A stretch of 64,000 nt of DNA from contig NZ_JASD01000008.1 of NCBI RefSeq assembly GCF_000622385.1, positions 558,001 through 622,000 on the forward strand, read 5' to 3'. Positions within the stretch are counted from its first letter, which is position 1. Every line of letters begins with the position of its first letter. The stretch comes from Sulfitobacter noctilucicola. GTDB taxonomy: Bacteria; Pseudomonadota; Alphaproteobacteria; Rhodobacterales; Rhodobacteraceae. The position numbers and the translations under genes are program-made. Below, one piece after another: positions 1 to 8,465 of the stretch. The notes beneath the pieces were generated by a model. It was not told the origin of the DNA and searched no databases. It was given only the letters and a program-made list of their open reading frames with translations.

Positions 1-1823
1 TCCGTCATTGCATTGGCGACGCCGCCCAGAACTTGCGCTTCGCTGTTTTGCGGTTGAACCATGATCGCCAAAGCCGCAGCAACATCGCGACCGTCGGCCT
101 GCCCCGCCATGTCCGCCGCCATAATCACACCTGACCCGATGGGCCGCGTCAGGATTAACACATCGCCATCTTTCGCACCCGCAACTGTCAGCGGCATCGC
201 GGCGCGTGTGCCCGTGACCGTAAAACCGATGGTCAGCTCCGCCCCCATGGTTGTATGCCCGCCTACCAGTTGCGCACCAGCGCCGGCCATCACTTCTTCA
301 GCCGCCTGCGTGATCTCTCGGAGCGTCCGTTCTTGCAAAGCGGCTGACATCTGCGGCACCACGATCTGCGCCAATGCGACCTGCGGTGCTGCACCCATGG
401 CCCAGATATCGCCCAAGGCATGTACCGCCGCAATCCGCGCCATCTGGGCGGGGTCCTCAACCAGCGCACGCAAGTGATCTGTACTGATTACCTGAAACCC
501 ACCGCCGGGCTGGCGCAGGACCGCGGCGTCATCCCCTGCCCCTGTAACGACGTCGCCCCCAACCGGAGCGATCCCGCTCAGCGCTGCTTCCAGAACGCCG
601 CCGCCCACCTTGGCACCACATCCGCCACACAAAGGCTTTGCCGCCAGCATCTCGGCAACGCCTGTCGCGGCTTGCGGAGCCTTCGGCTGCGTCATCACAG
701 GCAAATCTGCCAAGCGGTCCATGAACGCACGATCAATCCGGTCCTTCCACCACCACAAAAGCGACCCTGACAGCGTCACACCGAATTTCTCCGCCAACGC
801 CTTTTGGCCGCCCAGCGAGATCAGTTTGAGATAGGATTTTTGCGGATGCCACTGCCGACGCTTCCCCACACCCAAAGCCGCGCGCAGGTTATGTTTGAGG
901 ATCGGCGCGGCACGCACTGCAAACACACCCGCCTTGGGTCGCGGATCGGCAGGCATGACTGCACAATCGCCCACCGCAAACAGACTGCTGTCGCCGCGCA
1001 CGCCCAGATCGCGACCAATCTCGATGAACCCGTCGTTCTGCGGCAAATCGGTCCGCGCGATCCAGTCATGTGGAAACGCGCCGGCCGCACCGACGGTCAA
1101 GGCGGACGGCACCGGATCGCCTCCTGCCAGGAAAACGTGATCTTCCGTCACTTCCAGAACCCGCGCGTCCGTTCTTACGTTGACACCCAGACCTTCCATC
1201 GCAGCCAGCACACGCCGCTGTGCCGCAGCACCCATCCCTGAAATCTCCGGCCCAGCCTCGATCACGGTTATTTCTGGCGCTAACCCCTGTTCCTTCAGCG
1301 CAAATGCCATCGCCATGGCAAGCTCGCATCCTGCCACCCCGCCGCCGATAACCGTCACCTGAGGTGCAATCCTACCCTTTGCCGCCTTTTCCAGAAAGTC
1401 GCGCCAGCGTGCAGCATATTTATCCAGCGGTTTGGCCCCGATAGCATGATCCGCAAACCCACTCAGCTCCATCTCTGCCGTGATGCCCACATCAATCGAC
1501 GCCACATCATAGACCACAGGCCCCCGCTTCGCCAAAACGATCTGTTTGGTCACGCGGTCAATATCTACCGCTTTATCAAGGATCAGCCGGGCCCCCGCAT
1601 GACGGCAGAGCCGCACCAGATCGATCTCCAGCTCGTCACGGCTGTAGTGCCCTGCCACATGCCCCGGCAGCATGCCCGTATAAGGTGCCGTTGGTCCCGG
1701 ATTGATCACCGTCAGTCGTGCGCCCGGCAGTGGGTCCATCCCCCAAGACCGCAACACCAGCGCATGGGCATGTCCGCCACCGACCAACACCAGATCGCGG
1801 GTATAAGGGATATCCTGCCGCAT
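1..1823 (-). CDS. selD: selenide, water dikinase SelD fused to an N-terminal FAD/NAD(P) oxidoreductase (C-terminus outside the window)
   Basis: Left-edge partial gene: 607 codons are visible and the frame is still open at base 1, where the reading NAMT is typical of mid-SelD. The first ~380 residues form a pyridine nucleotide-disulphide oxidoreductase module, with LVGGGHAHA at 13-21, a second dinucleotide motif VIGGGVAG near 157-165 and an FAVGDCA motif further on. The SelD domain starts near 395: LCGGCGAKV places C402 and K405 where E. coli SelD has its catalytic Cys17 and Lys20, followed by GAGDDAAVL. SelD makes selenophosphate from selenide and ATP, for tRNA selenouridine or selenocysteine. 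The role of the fused flavoprotein half is not established here; supplying selenide is an inference. No selA, selB or selenouridine synthase gene is visible nearby. The chosen ATG has a GAGG about 10 nt upstream. Confidence 0.9.
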   Translation of the reverse strand, partial: MRQDIPYTRDLVLVGGGHAHALVLRSWGMDPLPGARLTVINPGPTAPYTGMLPGHVAGHYSRDELEIDLVRLCRHAGARLILDKAVDIDRVTKQIVLAKRGPVVYDVASIDVGITAEMELSGFADHAIGAKPLDKYAARWRDFLEKAAKGRIAPQVTVIGGGVAGCELAMAMAFALKEQGLAPEITVIEAGPEISGMGAAAQRRVLAAMEGLGVNVRTDARVLEVTEDHVFLAGGDPVPSALTVGAAGAFPHDWIARTDLPQNDGFIEIGRDLGVRGDSSLFAVGDCAVMPADPRPKAGVFAVRAAPILKHNLRAALGVGKRRQWHPQKSYLKLISLGGQKALAEKFGVTLSGSLLWWWKDRIDRAFMDRLADLPVMTQPKAPQAATGVAEMLAAKPLCGGCGAKVGGGVLEAALSGIAPVGGDVVTGAGDDAAVLRQPGGGFQVISTDHLRALVEDPAQMARIAAVHALGDIWAMGAAPQVALAQIVVPQMSAALQERTLREITQAAEEVMAGAGAQLVGGHTTMGAELTIGFTVTGTRAAMPLTVAGAKDGDVLILTRPIGSGVIMAADMAGQADGRDVAAALAIMVQPQNSEAQVLGGVANAMT

Positions 1824-1957
1824 AAGTGGAACGCCTCTTCTTCACTTGGCCAATAGCCTCTGGGAGAGTTTGAGAGAGCTAACGCTCTCATTCCCCAAAT
1901 AAGGTCGACTGCGGACTTGCCCGCACCTTCGGCTTTACAGCTACTCCAGATACACGG

Positions 1958-4900
1958 CTAATGAAAATCCCGCGACTTGGGGATCACGCGCACGTCACGG
2001 GGGTGTTTCCGTCCGCCAACCTGACCTGCGATAGGATGCGTCGGATGATCGCCCCGCACCGTGGTCTGCGGCACCCGCTCGTCCGACAGCGTGTCCAGCC
2101 GGTCTGTACGGTTCTCCAAACGGTCCGCTACAACGTGAATGACCCGCCCGTCGCTTTGCACCCGCCCGTGCACCACCAAGAGCCGCGCGCCCATGATAAT
2201 TGCGCGCCATGTCTCGAACAGCTTGGGCCAGATCACCAGATTGGCCACACCACCTTCATCCTCCAGCGTGATAAAACACACACCCTTTGCCGATCCCGGC
2301 TTTTGCCGCACCAATACCAAGCCCGCCAGAGACACCCTCTGCCCATGCCGCATGCCGGGCAATTCGTCGGTGCAGCGGAACCCCTTGCGCTTCAGACTAG
2401 ATCGAAAAAAGCTCATTGGATGTGCCTTCAATGACAGCCGCAGCGTCTGATAGTCCGCCACGACATGCTCTGCCTGCGGCATCACCGGCAAACCGACGAC
2501 CGGCTCATTCCCCTCATCAACCGCCTCGGCGTGCTCAAAAATTGGCAAGCTCGGCGCGTCCTTCAGCCCCTGCGCCTGCCAAAGCGCCTGACGCCGGTCG
2601 ATACCCATGTTCCGCATCGCATCCGCTGCCGCGAGCCGCCTCACTGTGCCGCGATCCAGCTTTGCCCGCGCCTTCAGATCCGCCACATCGGCAAAAGGCT
2701 CGTCCCGCGCGGCGACAATGCGGTGCGCTGCCTCCTGTCGCATTCCGTCCACCTGCCGCAGCCCCAAACGCAACGCAAAGCCGCCCGCACAAGGCTCAAG
2801 CGTGCAATCCCAGTCCGAGAAATCCACATCCACTCCGCGGACCTCGACCCCGTGCTCCTTTGCGTCCCGCACGATCTGCGCAGGGGCGTAGAACCCCATC
2901 GGCTGGGAATTGAGCAACGCACAGGCGAACGCCGCAGGATAATGGCACTTCATCCAGCTCGACACATAGACCAGCTTGGCAAAACTCGCCGCGTGGCTTT
3001 CGGGAAAGCCGTATTCCCCAAATCCCTTGATCTGGTCAAAGCACCGTTGCGCAAATTCCAGATCATAGCCGCGCTGCGTCATCCTTCCGACCATCTTGGC
3101 CTGCAAGGTCTCTATCTGCCCCCGCGACCGGAACGTCGCCATCGCCTTGCGCAACTGGTTTGCCTCCAACGGCGAAAACTTTGCCGCATCAATCGCAATC
3201 TTCATCGCCTGTTCCTGAAAGATCGGCACGCCCAGCGTCCGCCCCAGAATGCGTAGCAGTTCATCCTGCGGATACTCCGGCCCCGGCGCAGGATAAGACA
3301 CCCCTTCCATCCCCTGACGGCGCCGCAAAAAGGGATGGACCATATCGCCCTGAATGGGGCCTGGCCGCACAATCGCCACCTCGATCACCAGATCGTAAAA
3401 CGTGCGCGGCCGCAGCTTGGGCAACATCGCCATCTGCGCGCGGCTCTCGACCTGAAACACCCCTAGACTATCCCCCGCGCAAAGCATGTCATAGGTGTCG
3501 GGGTCTTCGCTGGGTACCGTTGCCAGATCGTAATCGACCCCCTCATGCGCCCGCAGCAGGTCAAAGCACTTGGCAATGCAGGTCAGCATCCCCAAAGCAA
3601 GAATATCCACCTTGAAGATACCCAGTGCGTCGATATCGTCCTTGTCCCACTCAATAAACGAGCGCTCCGGCATGGCCCCGTTTCCAATCGGCACCATCTC
3701 TGTCAAAGGCCGCTCCGTCAGGATAAATCCGCCCACGTGTTGGGACAGATGCCGTGGCATGCCTGTCATCTCCCGCGCCAGCAGAATCACCTTGCGCAAA
3801 TACGGATCGCTGAGATCCATACCTGCATCCTTGACCCGCTCGTCCCCCATCTGACCTTCAAAACTGCCCCAGACGGTACTGGCCAGTTTAGACGTCACAT
3901 CTTCGGACAAGCCCATCGCCTTGCCCACCTCACGAATGGCCGAACGGGGACGGTAATGGATGACAGTCGCACACAGCCCCGCGCGCTCCCGACCGTACTT
4001 GCCGTACATGTACTGGATGACTTCCTCGCGCCGCTCATGTTCGAAATCCACGTCGATATCCGGCGGCTCGTCACGTTCTTCGGACAAGAACCGTTCGAAC
4101 AACACGTCATGCTCTTCGGGATCGACCGCGGTGATCCCCAGGCAGAAACAAACGGCAGAATTCGCCGCAGACCCGCGCCCCTGACACAGGATTGGCGGTT
4201 TGGCCTCCTGCCGTGCAAACCGCACGATATCGTTGATTGTCAGGAAATACCGCGCAATGCCCTTGGACCGGATCAGCGCAAATTCCTTTTCGATGATCGC
4301 CTTGATCCGGTCCGACACGCTTTGGGGATACCGCCACGCCGCGCCTTCCCACGTCAGCCGCTCCAACTCTTCCTGCGCTGTACGCCCCTCTGCCTCTATC
4401 TCGTGCGGGTACTCGTATTTCAGATCCTCCAAAGAAAACGTGCAGGCATCCGCCACAGCCCGCGTCGCGTGGATGGCATGCGGCCACTCATTGAACAGAC
4501 GGCACATCTCGGCCGGAGATTTGAGATATCGCTCGGCATTCGCCTCCAGCAGAAACCCTGCCGTTTCAATCGTGACACCCTCACGAATGCAGGTCATCAC
4601 ATCCTGCAAAGGCCGCCGCTGCGGCAAATGGTACAGCACATCATTCGTTGCCAATATGCCCAGCCCGTGCCGTTTGGCGATGGCGTCCAACCGCCCGATC
4701 CGCGCCACGTCATCGCCCCGATAGAGATACGCCGCGCCGATGTGCCTCAGCGTCGGCAGTGCGGCCACCAACCGTTCCAACCCCGCTTCGAACACCTCCA
4801 GATGTTCGGGTGGCATCACGATCAACTGCACACCTTCTGCAGAGGCCGCCAGCATCTCCAGGGTCAGATGCGTTTCGCCTTTCTCCTGCCAACCGCCCTC

Positions 4901-5269
4901 CACATCCGCCATCTTACCCTTGCTGAGCAGGGTCGATAGCCGAGCATAGGCCGCGCGATCTGCCGGATAGGCCAACATCTCGGTACCGCACATCAACACC
5001 AGACGGGTACCGATCAGCGGCCGCACCTTTGCCTTCTTCGCTTCGGTATGCATGCGCACCACACCCGCCAGCGTATTGTGATCCGCGACCCCCACAGCGT
5101 CATACCCGAGCACATTTGCCGTCGCAGTCAGATCGACCGCATCCGAAGATGCCCGCAGAAACGAAAAACAACTCGCCAGCCCAAGCTCCACAAACGGGCT
5201 GGGAGGATGCCATTGAAACGGGTCTTCGTTGTCCAGCGTGCGCCGCTTATGTCCTTCTTGTTGGGGCAT
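1958..5269 (-). CDS. dnaE2: error-prone DNA polymerase III alpha subunit DnaE2
   Basis: 1103 residues, the usual length for DnaE2. An N-terminal PHP domain (SFLRASS near 36-42, VADHNTLAG at 61-69) is followed by the C-family polymerase core with GRGSAANS at 364-371 and the catalytic acidic motif PDIDVDF at 403-409, and a C-terminal OB-fold ending in IPKSRDFH. In the family DnaE2 is the translesion polymerase that works with ImuA and ImuB in damage-induced mutagenesis. It is the third gene of the imuA-imuB-dnaE2 set. The start is uncertain: the assigned ATG lies just after an in-frame stop, has no clear Shine-Dalgarno sequence, and is separated from imuB by 140 bp instead of being coupled to it. 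Confidence 0.93.
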   Translation of the reverse strand: MPQQEGHKRRTLDNEDPFQWHPPSPFVELGLASCFSFLRASSDAVDLTATANVLGYDAVGVADHNTLAGVVRMHTEAKKAKVRPLIGTRLVLMCGTEMLAYPADRAAYARLSTLLSKGKMADVEGGWQEKGETHLTLEMLAASAEGVQLIVMPPEHLEVFEAGLERLVAALPTLRHIGAAYLYRGDDVARIGRLDAIAKRHGLGILATNDVLYHLPQRRPLQDVMTCIREGVTIETAGFLLEANAERYLKSPAEMCRLFNEWPHAIHATRAVADACTFSLEDLKYEYPHEIEAEGRTAQEELERLTWEGAAWRYPQSVSDRIKAIIEKEFALIRSKGIARYFLTINDIVRFARQEAKPPILCQGRGSAANSAVCFCLGITAVDPEEHDVLFERFLSEERDEPPDIDVDFEHERREEVIQYMYGKYGRERAGLCATVIHYRPRSAIREVGKAMGLSEDVTSKLASTVWGSFEGQMGDERVKDAGMDLSDPYLRKVILLAREMTGMPRHLSQHVGGFILTERPLTEMVPIGNGAMPERSFIEWDKDDIDALGIFKVDILALGMLTCIAKCFDLLRAHEGVDYDLATVPSEDPDTYDMLCAGDSLGVFQVESRAQMAMLPKLRPRTFYDLVIEVAIVRPGPIQGDMVHPFLRRRQGMEGVSYPAPGPEYPQDELLRILGRTLGVPIFQEQAMKIAIDAAKFSPLEANQLRKAMATFRSRGQIETLQAKMVGRMTQRGYDLEFAQRCFDQIKGFGEYGFPESHAASFAKLVYVSSWMKCHYPAAFACALLNSQPMGFYAPAQIVRDAKEHGVEVRGVDVDFSDWDCTLEPCAGGFALRLGLRQVDGMRQEAAHRIVAARDEPFADVADLKARAKLDRGTVRRLAAADAMRNMGIDRRQALWQAQGLKDAPSLPIFEHAEAVDEGNEPVVGLPVMPQAEHVVADYQTLRLSLKAHPMSFFRSSLKRKGFRCTDELPGMRHGQRVSLAGLVLVRQKPGSAKGVCFITLEDEGGVANLVIWPKLFETWRAIIMGARLLVVHGRVQSDGRVIHVVADRLENRTDRLDTLSDERVPQTTVRGDHPTHPIAGQVGGRKHPRDVRVIPKSRDFH

Positions 5270-5409
5270 AGGTCATGAAAGATAATAAGGCGGCACCGAT
5301 CCTGGCCGGGGCTGCCCGTGCTGCCCACGGGCGGGAAAGCCGGAACATCCACAATCATTCGGGAAGGCGGGCGGGATGTCGTGCGCCAGCACGCATGTCG
5401 TCCCGACGC

Positions 5410-6954
5410 TCACGCAAAAATCCCCTGTACGAACCATCGCGGATCGCCGCCGCGCCCGTCGCCCAATATCCCCTCACGGAAAATCCAGAACCGCCGTCCG
5501 TCTTTGGCTTCCACCTTGTAATAATCCCGCAGCCTTGTGCCGGGTCTGTCGCGCCACCACTCCGGCGCAATGCGTTCCGGTCCTTCGAACCGTGCCGTGA
5601 GATATGTCACCCGCCGCCAGCGAAACCGCGCAGGCGGGCCTTCGGGCACAGCATAAAGCACCGCAATCTCCTCCGCCGGCTCCAACAGACGCAAAGGCCG
5701 CTCCTTGAGCAAAACAGGACCCTCTTTCGCATCTCCTGCCAACGCGGGCACGCGACCCTCAACCCTTTCAGGCACATGGCTTTGACACCACGCCGACCAT
5801 GTTACTTTCTCCGGCCCCAGTTTCGCGGTCAGCCGGTCCAGCAACGCCGCCACATCACGGCCCGCATCGCGCGCACCGTCCAGATGATCCTGATGCAGGG
5901 CCAATGGTTCCGCCACCAACGCCTCCAACGTCAGCAGATCAAAACCGAAACCCGGATCGATCCCGTCCAGTTTGCCCGCCATCAAACGCACCAGATGCGC
6001 GGCTTCACGGCTGGCAGAGGCCAGCGCCACATCGCGGCTCCGCCATTCCCCATCCACACGGTATATCGTCAGCCGCAACCGCCGCGCCCCCAGTTCCGCG
6101 CGCGCCAACTGGCGGCACAGGTCCACTGCCAGCCCCTCCAGATGCGGCACCGGGTCAATCACCGGTTCCGGCAAGCGCGTCCGCGCCATCCAGCGCTGCC
6201 CGTCCTTGGGCGCATTCAGCGGATCACCCAACCGCCCCAATGCACGGTCCAGCAAAACAAGCGGGTTCGCATCCGCTGCCATCCGGTCAAACCGCCGCAT
6301 CAAGGCCACACGCGGTACCTCCATCAGACGGCCGATCGTCTTGAGCCCCAACCGCTGCAACAGGCGTACCGTATCCTCCCCGATCCGCAACGCCTCTACC
6401 GGCAGCGGGGCCACCGCCACCTCGACATCTTCCGGTCCGCAAATCACACCGCCACCGCCGTATCGCGCCAGCATCTGCGCCGCACCGCGTGTCGGGGCTA
6501 CCGCCAACCGCGCCGACAATCCCTGCATCTTGAACCGCGTACCCATGTCATGCAGCATTCGCGCCTCGCCACCGAAAAGATGCGCCGCGCCAGTGATATC
6601 GAGCAAAATACCGTTCAAACCGTCGCGCACCGTCCAGGGACACCAGCGCCGTGCCCATGTCGCCACGCGGTCCAGCAGCTTCCGGTCACCCTCGACCTGC
6701 GCCTGTTCCACATGCAGATCGGGGTGGATCGCCTGCACATCCACCACACGTGCGCCCGTCAATACACCCCGCTGCACAGCTTCGGCGCTCATGGCGTGCA
6801 CAACAGGCCCATGCGTGCCCTGCACCGCCAACACCACCGGAACATCGTCACCGGGCAAAGTCCGCTGCTGGCGCACGATCCTGCGCCACCGGTCCATCGC
6901 CAGATCGGGAAAGCAGACCGAGACGATGCGCGCGCCCTCCGGTTGCAGGCTCAT
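5410..6954 (-). CDS. imuB: ImuB, Y-family polymerase-like mutasome protein
   Basis: 514 residues. The start MSLQPEGARIVSVCFPDLAM was chosen over longer in-frame options because the protein then begins as ImuB proteins do and overlaps the 3' end of imuA by 107 nt, which is common in this cassette. The palm region carries the ImuB-type LLDITGAAHLFGGE segment. Known for the family: ImuB resembles a Y-family polymerase but lacks the catalytic acidic residues and acts as a hub binding the beta clamp, ImuA and DnaE2. The C-terminal ~150 residues match the conserved ImuB tail (RFRWRR, DYYKVEAKDGRRFWIFREG). Expected to be co-transcribed with imuA from the LexA-controlled promoter. Confidence 0.92.
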   Translation of the reverse strand: MSLQPEGARIVSVCFPDLAMDRWRRIVRQQRTLPGDDVPVVLAVQGTHGPVVHAMSAEAVQRGVLTGARVVDVQAIHPDLHVEQAQVEGDRKLLDRVATWARRWCPWTVRDGLNGILLDITGAAHLFGGEARMLHDMGTRFKMQGLSARLAVAPTRGAAQMLARYGGGGVICGPEDVEVAVAPLPVEALRIGEDTVRLLQRLGLKTIGRLMEVPRVALMRRFDRMAADANPLVLLDRALGRLGDPLNAPKDGQRWMARTRLPEPVIDPVPHLEGLAVDLCRQLARAELGARRLRLTIYRVDGEWRSRDVALASASREAAHLVRLMAGKLDGIDPGFGFDLLTLEALVAEPLALHQDHLDGARDAGRDVAALLDRLTAKLGPEKVTWSAWCQSHVPERVEGRVPALAGDAKEGPVLLKERPLRLLEPAEEIAVLYAVPEGPPARFRWRRVTYLTARFEGPERIAPEWWRDRPGTRLRDYYKVEAKDGRRFWIFREGILGDGRGGDPRWFVQGIFA

Positions 6955-7582
6955 GCCGGGCCTCCCACACACCGGGCGCACGCCCGCGTGCGCGAAACAG
7001 TTCGGCTTCCCAGACCGGTGTGCCGGGTGCCGCACGGTTCCATGGATGCACGTCCGAGGGCAGCGAGGATATCCGCCACCGTTCGCGCGCGGCACTCAGC
7101 GCCCCGTGATCGCCCGACCGGATAAGCCAGACCGGCACGCCCGATTGCTCTGACCTCAGCGCCAACCGCTTGGTCGCCGTGAAGCTGAGCACTTCGGGTG
7201 CGCCGTGTATCTCGCCCACAATGGCCGACAGACCTGCACAGGCCGCACCCTCTTCCATCGCCCAAAGCACATCGCGCGGATGGCTGACCTCGACGCGCAG
7301 CACTTGTCCTTTGAACCCGAACTGACGCAACGCAGGACCATAAAGCCGTCCGTTTTCCTGCCGCGCCATCCGGTCGCTGACCCACAGCACCGGGGCATCG
7401 CTGTCGGGCAGACAAGACAGCACAAACCCGGTCAAAGCCCCGTCGAAAGGGGCCGCAGACACGACATCGCGCAACACCGCATCGCCCCCGTCCGGGCGCG
7501 GCACGTCCTGCACCAGACGCTTGGAGGACAGGGATATCACCTGCCCCAAGGGAGAATCGCCTATGATGGAATCGGTTGTCAT
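6848..7582 (-). CDS. imuA: ImuA, RecA-like mutasome accessory protein
   Basis: 244 residues from MTTDSIIGDS; this ATG is preceded by GGAGGG at a good distance. A slightly longer start at 7594 is possible but would abut the LexA box. The sequence shows the ImuA pattern of an N-terminal GQVISLSSKRL segment and a RecA-fold-like core (LPDSDAPVLWVSDRMA, LRVEVSHPRDVLWAMEEG) without an intact Walker A motif that I can see. ImuA proteins assist ImuB and DnaE2 in damage-induced translesion synthesis. It is the promoter-proximal gene of the cassette, and the 107-nt overlap with imuB implies translational coupling. Confidence 0.88.
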   Translation of the reverse strand: MTTDSIIGDSPLGQVISLSSKRLVQDVPRPDGGDAVLRDVVSAAPFDGALTGFVLSCLPDSDAPVLWVSDRMARQENGRLYGPALRQFGFKGQVLRVEVSHPRDVLWAMEEGAACAGLSAIVGEIHGAPEVLSFTATKRLALRSEQSGVPVWLIRSGDHGALSAARERWRISSLPSDVHPWNRAAPGTPVWEAELFRARGRAPGVWEARHEPATGGRAHRLGLLSRSGDGPVAQDRAPAADFAR

Positions 7583-7595
7583 GCATCCCTCCATT

Positions 7596-7610
7596 GTTCA
7601 TGTTTTGTTC
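7596..7610 (-). promoter_or_regulatory. LexA (SOS) box of the imuA-imuB-dnaE2 cassette
   Basis: GTTCATGTTTTGTTC is an exact match to the GTTC-N7-GTTC direct repeat known for alphaproteobacterial LexA. Read toward imuA it is GAAC-N7-GAAC, ending 13 nt before the imuA ATG, so bound repressor would occlude the start region. Damage-inducible control of the cassette is inferred from this site plus family knowledge. Confidence 0.85.
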
Positions 7611-7714
7611 TATTTGTGAAGATAGCGCAGCATGTCACGCATTTCCAGCACAGCCGCACATGTCGTTCAAATTTTCCGGTGGATCAACCAGCCATAACGC
7701 CGCTTGGCGTCGCG

Positions 7715-8239
7715 TTACCGAACCAGATCGCGCCCAAGCCGTGCTTCAAGCAGGTTCTCGGAATGCTCTATCAATCTTTCAAGCATCGCATTGAAGGTCT
7801 GCACTTCCTCGGGGCTCAGCGGAGACAGCACACGTTCGTTACTTTTCAGAACTTCGTTGAAGATGCGGGCATACAACGTGTCCCCGGCTTCGGTCGTGTG
7901 CAAAGAGATGGCGCGGCCATCAAGCGGATCGGGCATGTTCTTGATAAGCTCTTTGCTCAAAAGAGCCTTAATTACCCGACTTGTCTGGCTTTTATCCATC
8001 AGCAGAAGGTCCGCCATATCCCCTGCACGGCAGGGTGCGCGTGACTTTACCAGCGCCAGAAGCCGCCATTCATTGAGGCTCAGATCAAACAACCGCTCAG
8101 ACCAGTGGTGACCTGCACGTTCCCCGATGGACACCATGCGCTGCAACCGGAAGGTAATAACGTCTTCGATCGAGACTGCCTTTGGATGGCGGGCCACCGG
8201 CTGGGTTCCATCAAAACTCTCGTCTAGTCCACCATTCAT
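7715..8239 (-). CDS. MarR-family transcriptional regulator
   Basis: 174 residues with a winged helix of the MarR type: LNEWRLLALVKSRAPCRAGDMADLL (written here only as the region ~54-78), the recognition-helix segment MDKSQTSRVIKALLSK, and the wing DPLDGRAISLHTTEAG with its conserved D-x-R. MarR proteins are usually dimeric repressors that release DNA on binding small aromatic ligands. The start has GGGAGG 5 nt upstream. It is transcribed divergently from the helicase gene; two 12-bp palindromes in between are likely operators (separate entry). The ligand and wider targets cannot be read from the sequence. Confidence 0.85.
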   Translation of the reverse strand: MNGGLDESFDGTQPVARHPKAVSIEDVITFRLQRMVSIGERAGHHWSERLFDLSLNEWRLLALVKSRAPCRAGDMADLLLMDKSQTSRVIKALLSKELIKNMPDPLDGRAISLHTTEAGDTLYARIFNEVLKSNERVLSPLSPEEVQTFNAMLERLIEHSENLLEARLGRDLVR

Positions 8240-8271
8240 ACCAACCTCCCGTAATCATCCGAAATCTTACA

Positions 8272-8298
8272 TCCACTAGTGGAAAAAATCCATGGATT
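8272..8298. promoter_or_regulatory. tandem 12-bp palindromes between marR and the helicase gene (candidate MarR operators)
   Basis: TCCACTAGTGGA at 8272-8283 and AATCCATGGATT at 8287-8298 are each perfect palindromes, three bases apart, 33 nt upstream of the marR start. Symmetric sites of this length in front of a marR gene are what dimeric autoregulators use. Binding is inferred. Confidence 0.5.
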
Positions 8299-8381
8299 AA
8301 ATTCCCAGACGTGTATTGCATAGGACCGCAGGAAACGGCGCGTGAAAACAAACGATGTACAATCCTGACCAAACCCACTAG

Positions 8382-8425
8382 AGGCAGCCCATCCCAATGC
8401 CTCGGCTCTCGGCCTGAGGCTGCCT
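8382..8425 (+). promoter_or_regulatory. stem-loop in the leader of the helicase gene
   Basis: AGGCAGCC at 8382-8389 pairs perfectly with GGCTGCCT at 8418-8425. An alternative stem uses GCCTC (8399-8403) with GAGGC (8416-8420), so the two share bases and exclude each other. The structure lies 40 nt before the GTG start, in a leader that may exceed 100 nt. A role in temperature or translational control is only a suggestion. Confidence 0.35.
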
Positions 8426-8465
8426 GCCCTTTGCGCATGGCCCCCTCAGAACAGGACGACCCCAA

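Noticed and set aside
3545..4939. Plus-strand open frame of 464 codons inside dnaE2
   Set aside because: Antisense shadow of the conserved polymerase core; no ribosome binding site and no domain.
5275..7125. Long plus-strand open frame (616 codons) across the imuB-imuA region
   Set aside because: Antisense to imuB and imuA, with an Arg/His/Gln/Pro-rich composition expected from a reverse frame of GC-rich coding DNA; no recognisable domain.
7690..7714. Short GC hairpin after marR as a terminator
   Set aside because: Stem of about 5 bp with no T-run in the marR direction.
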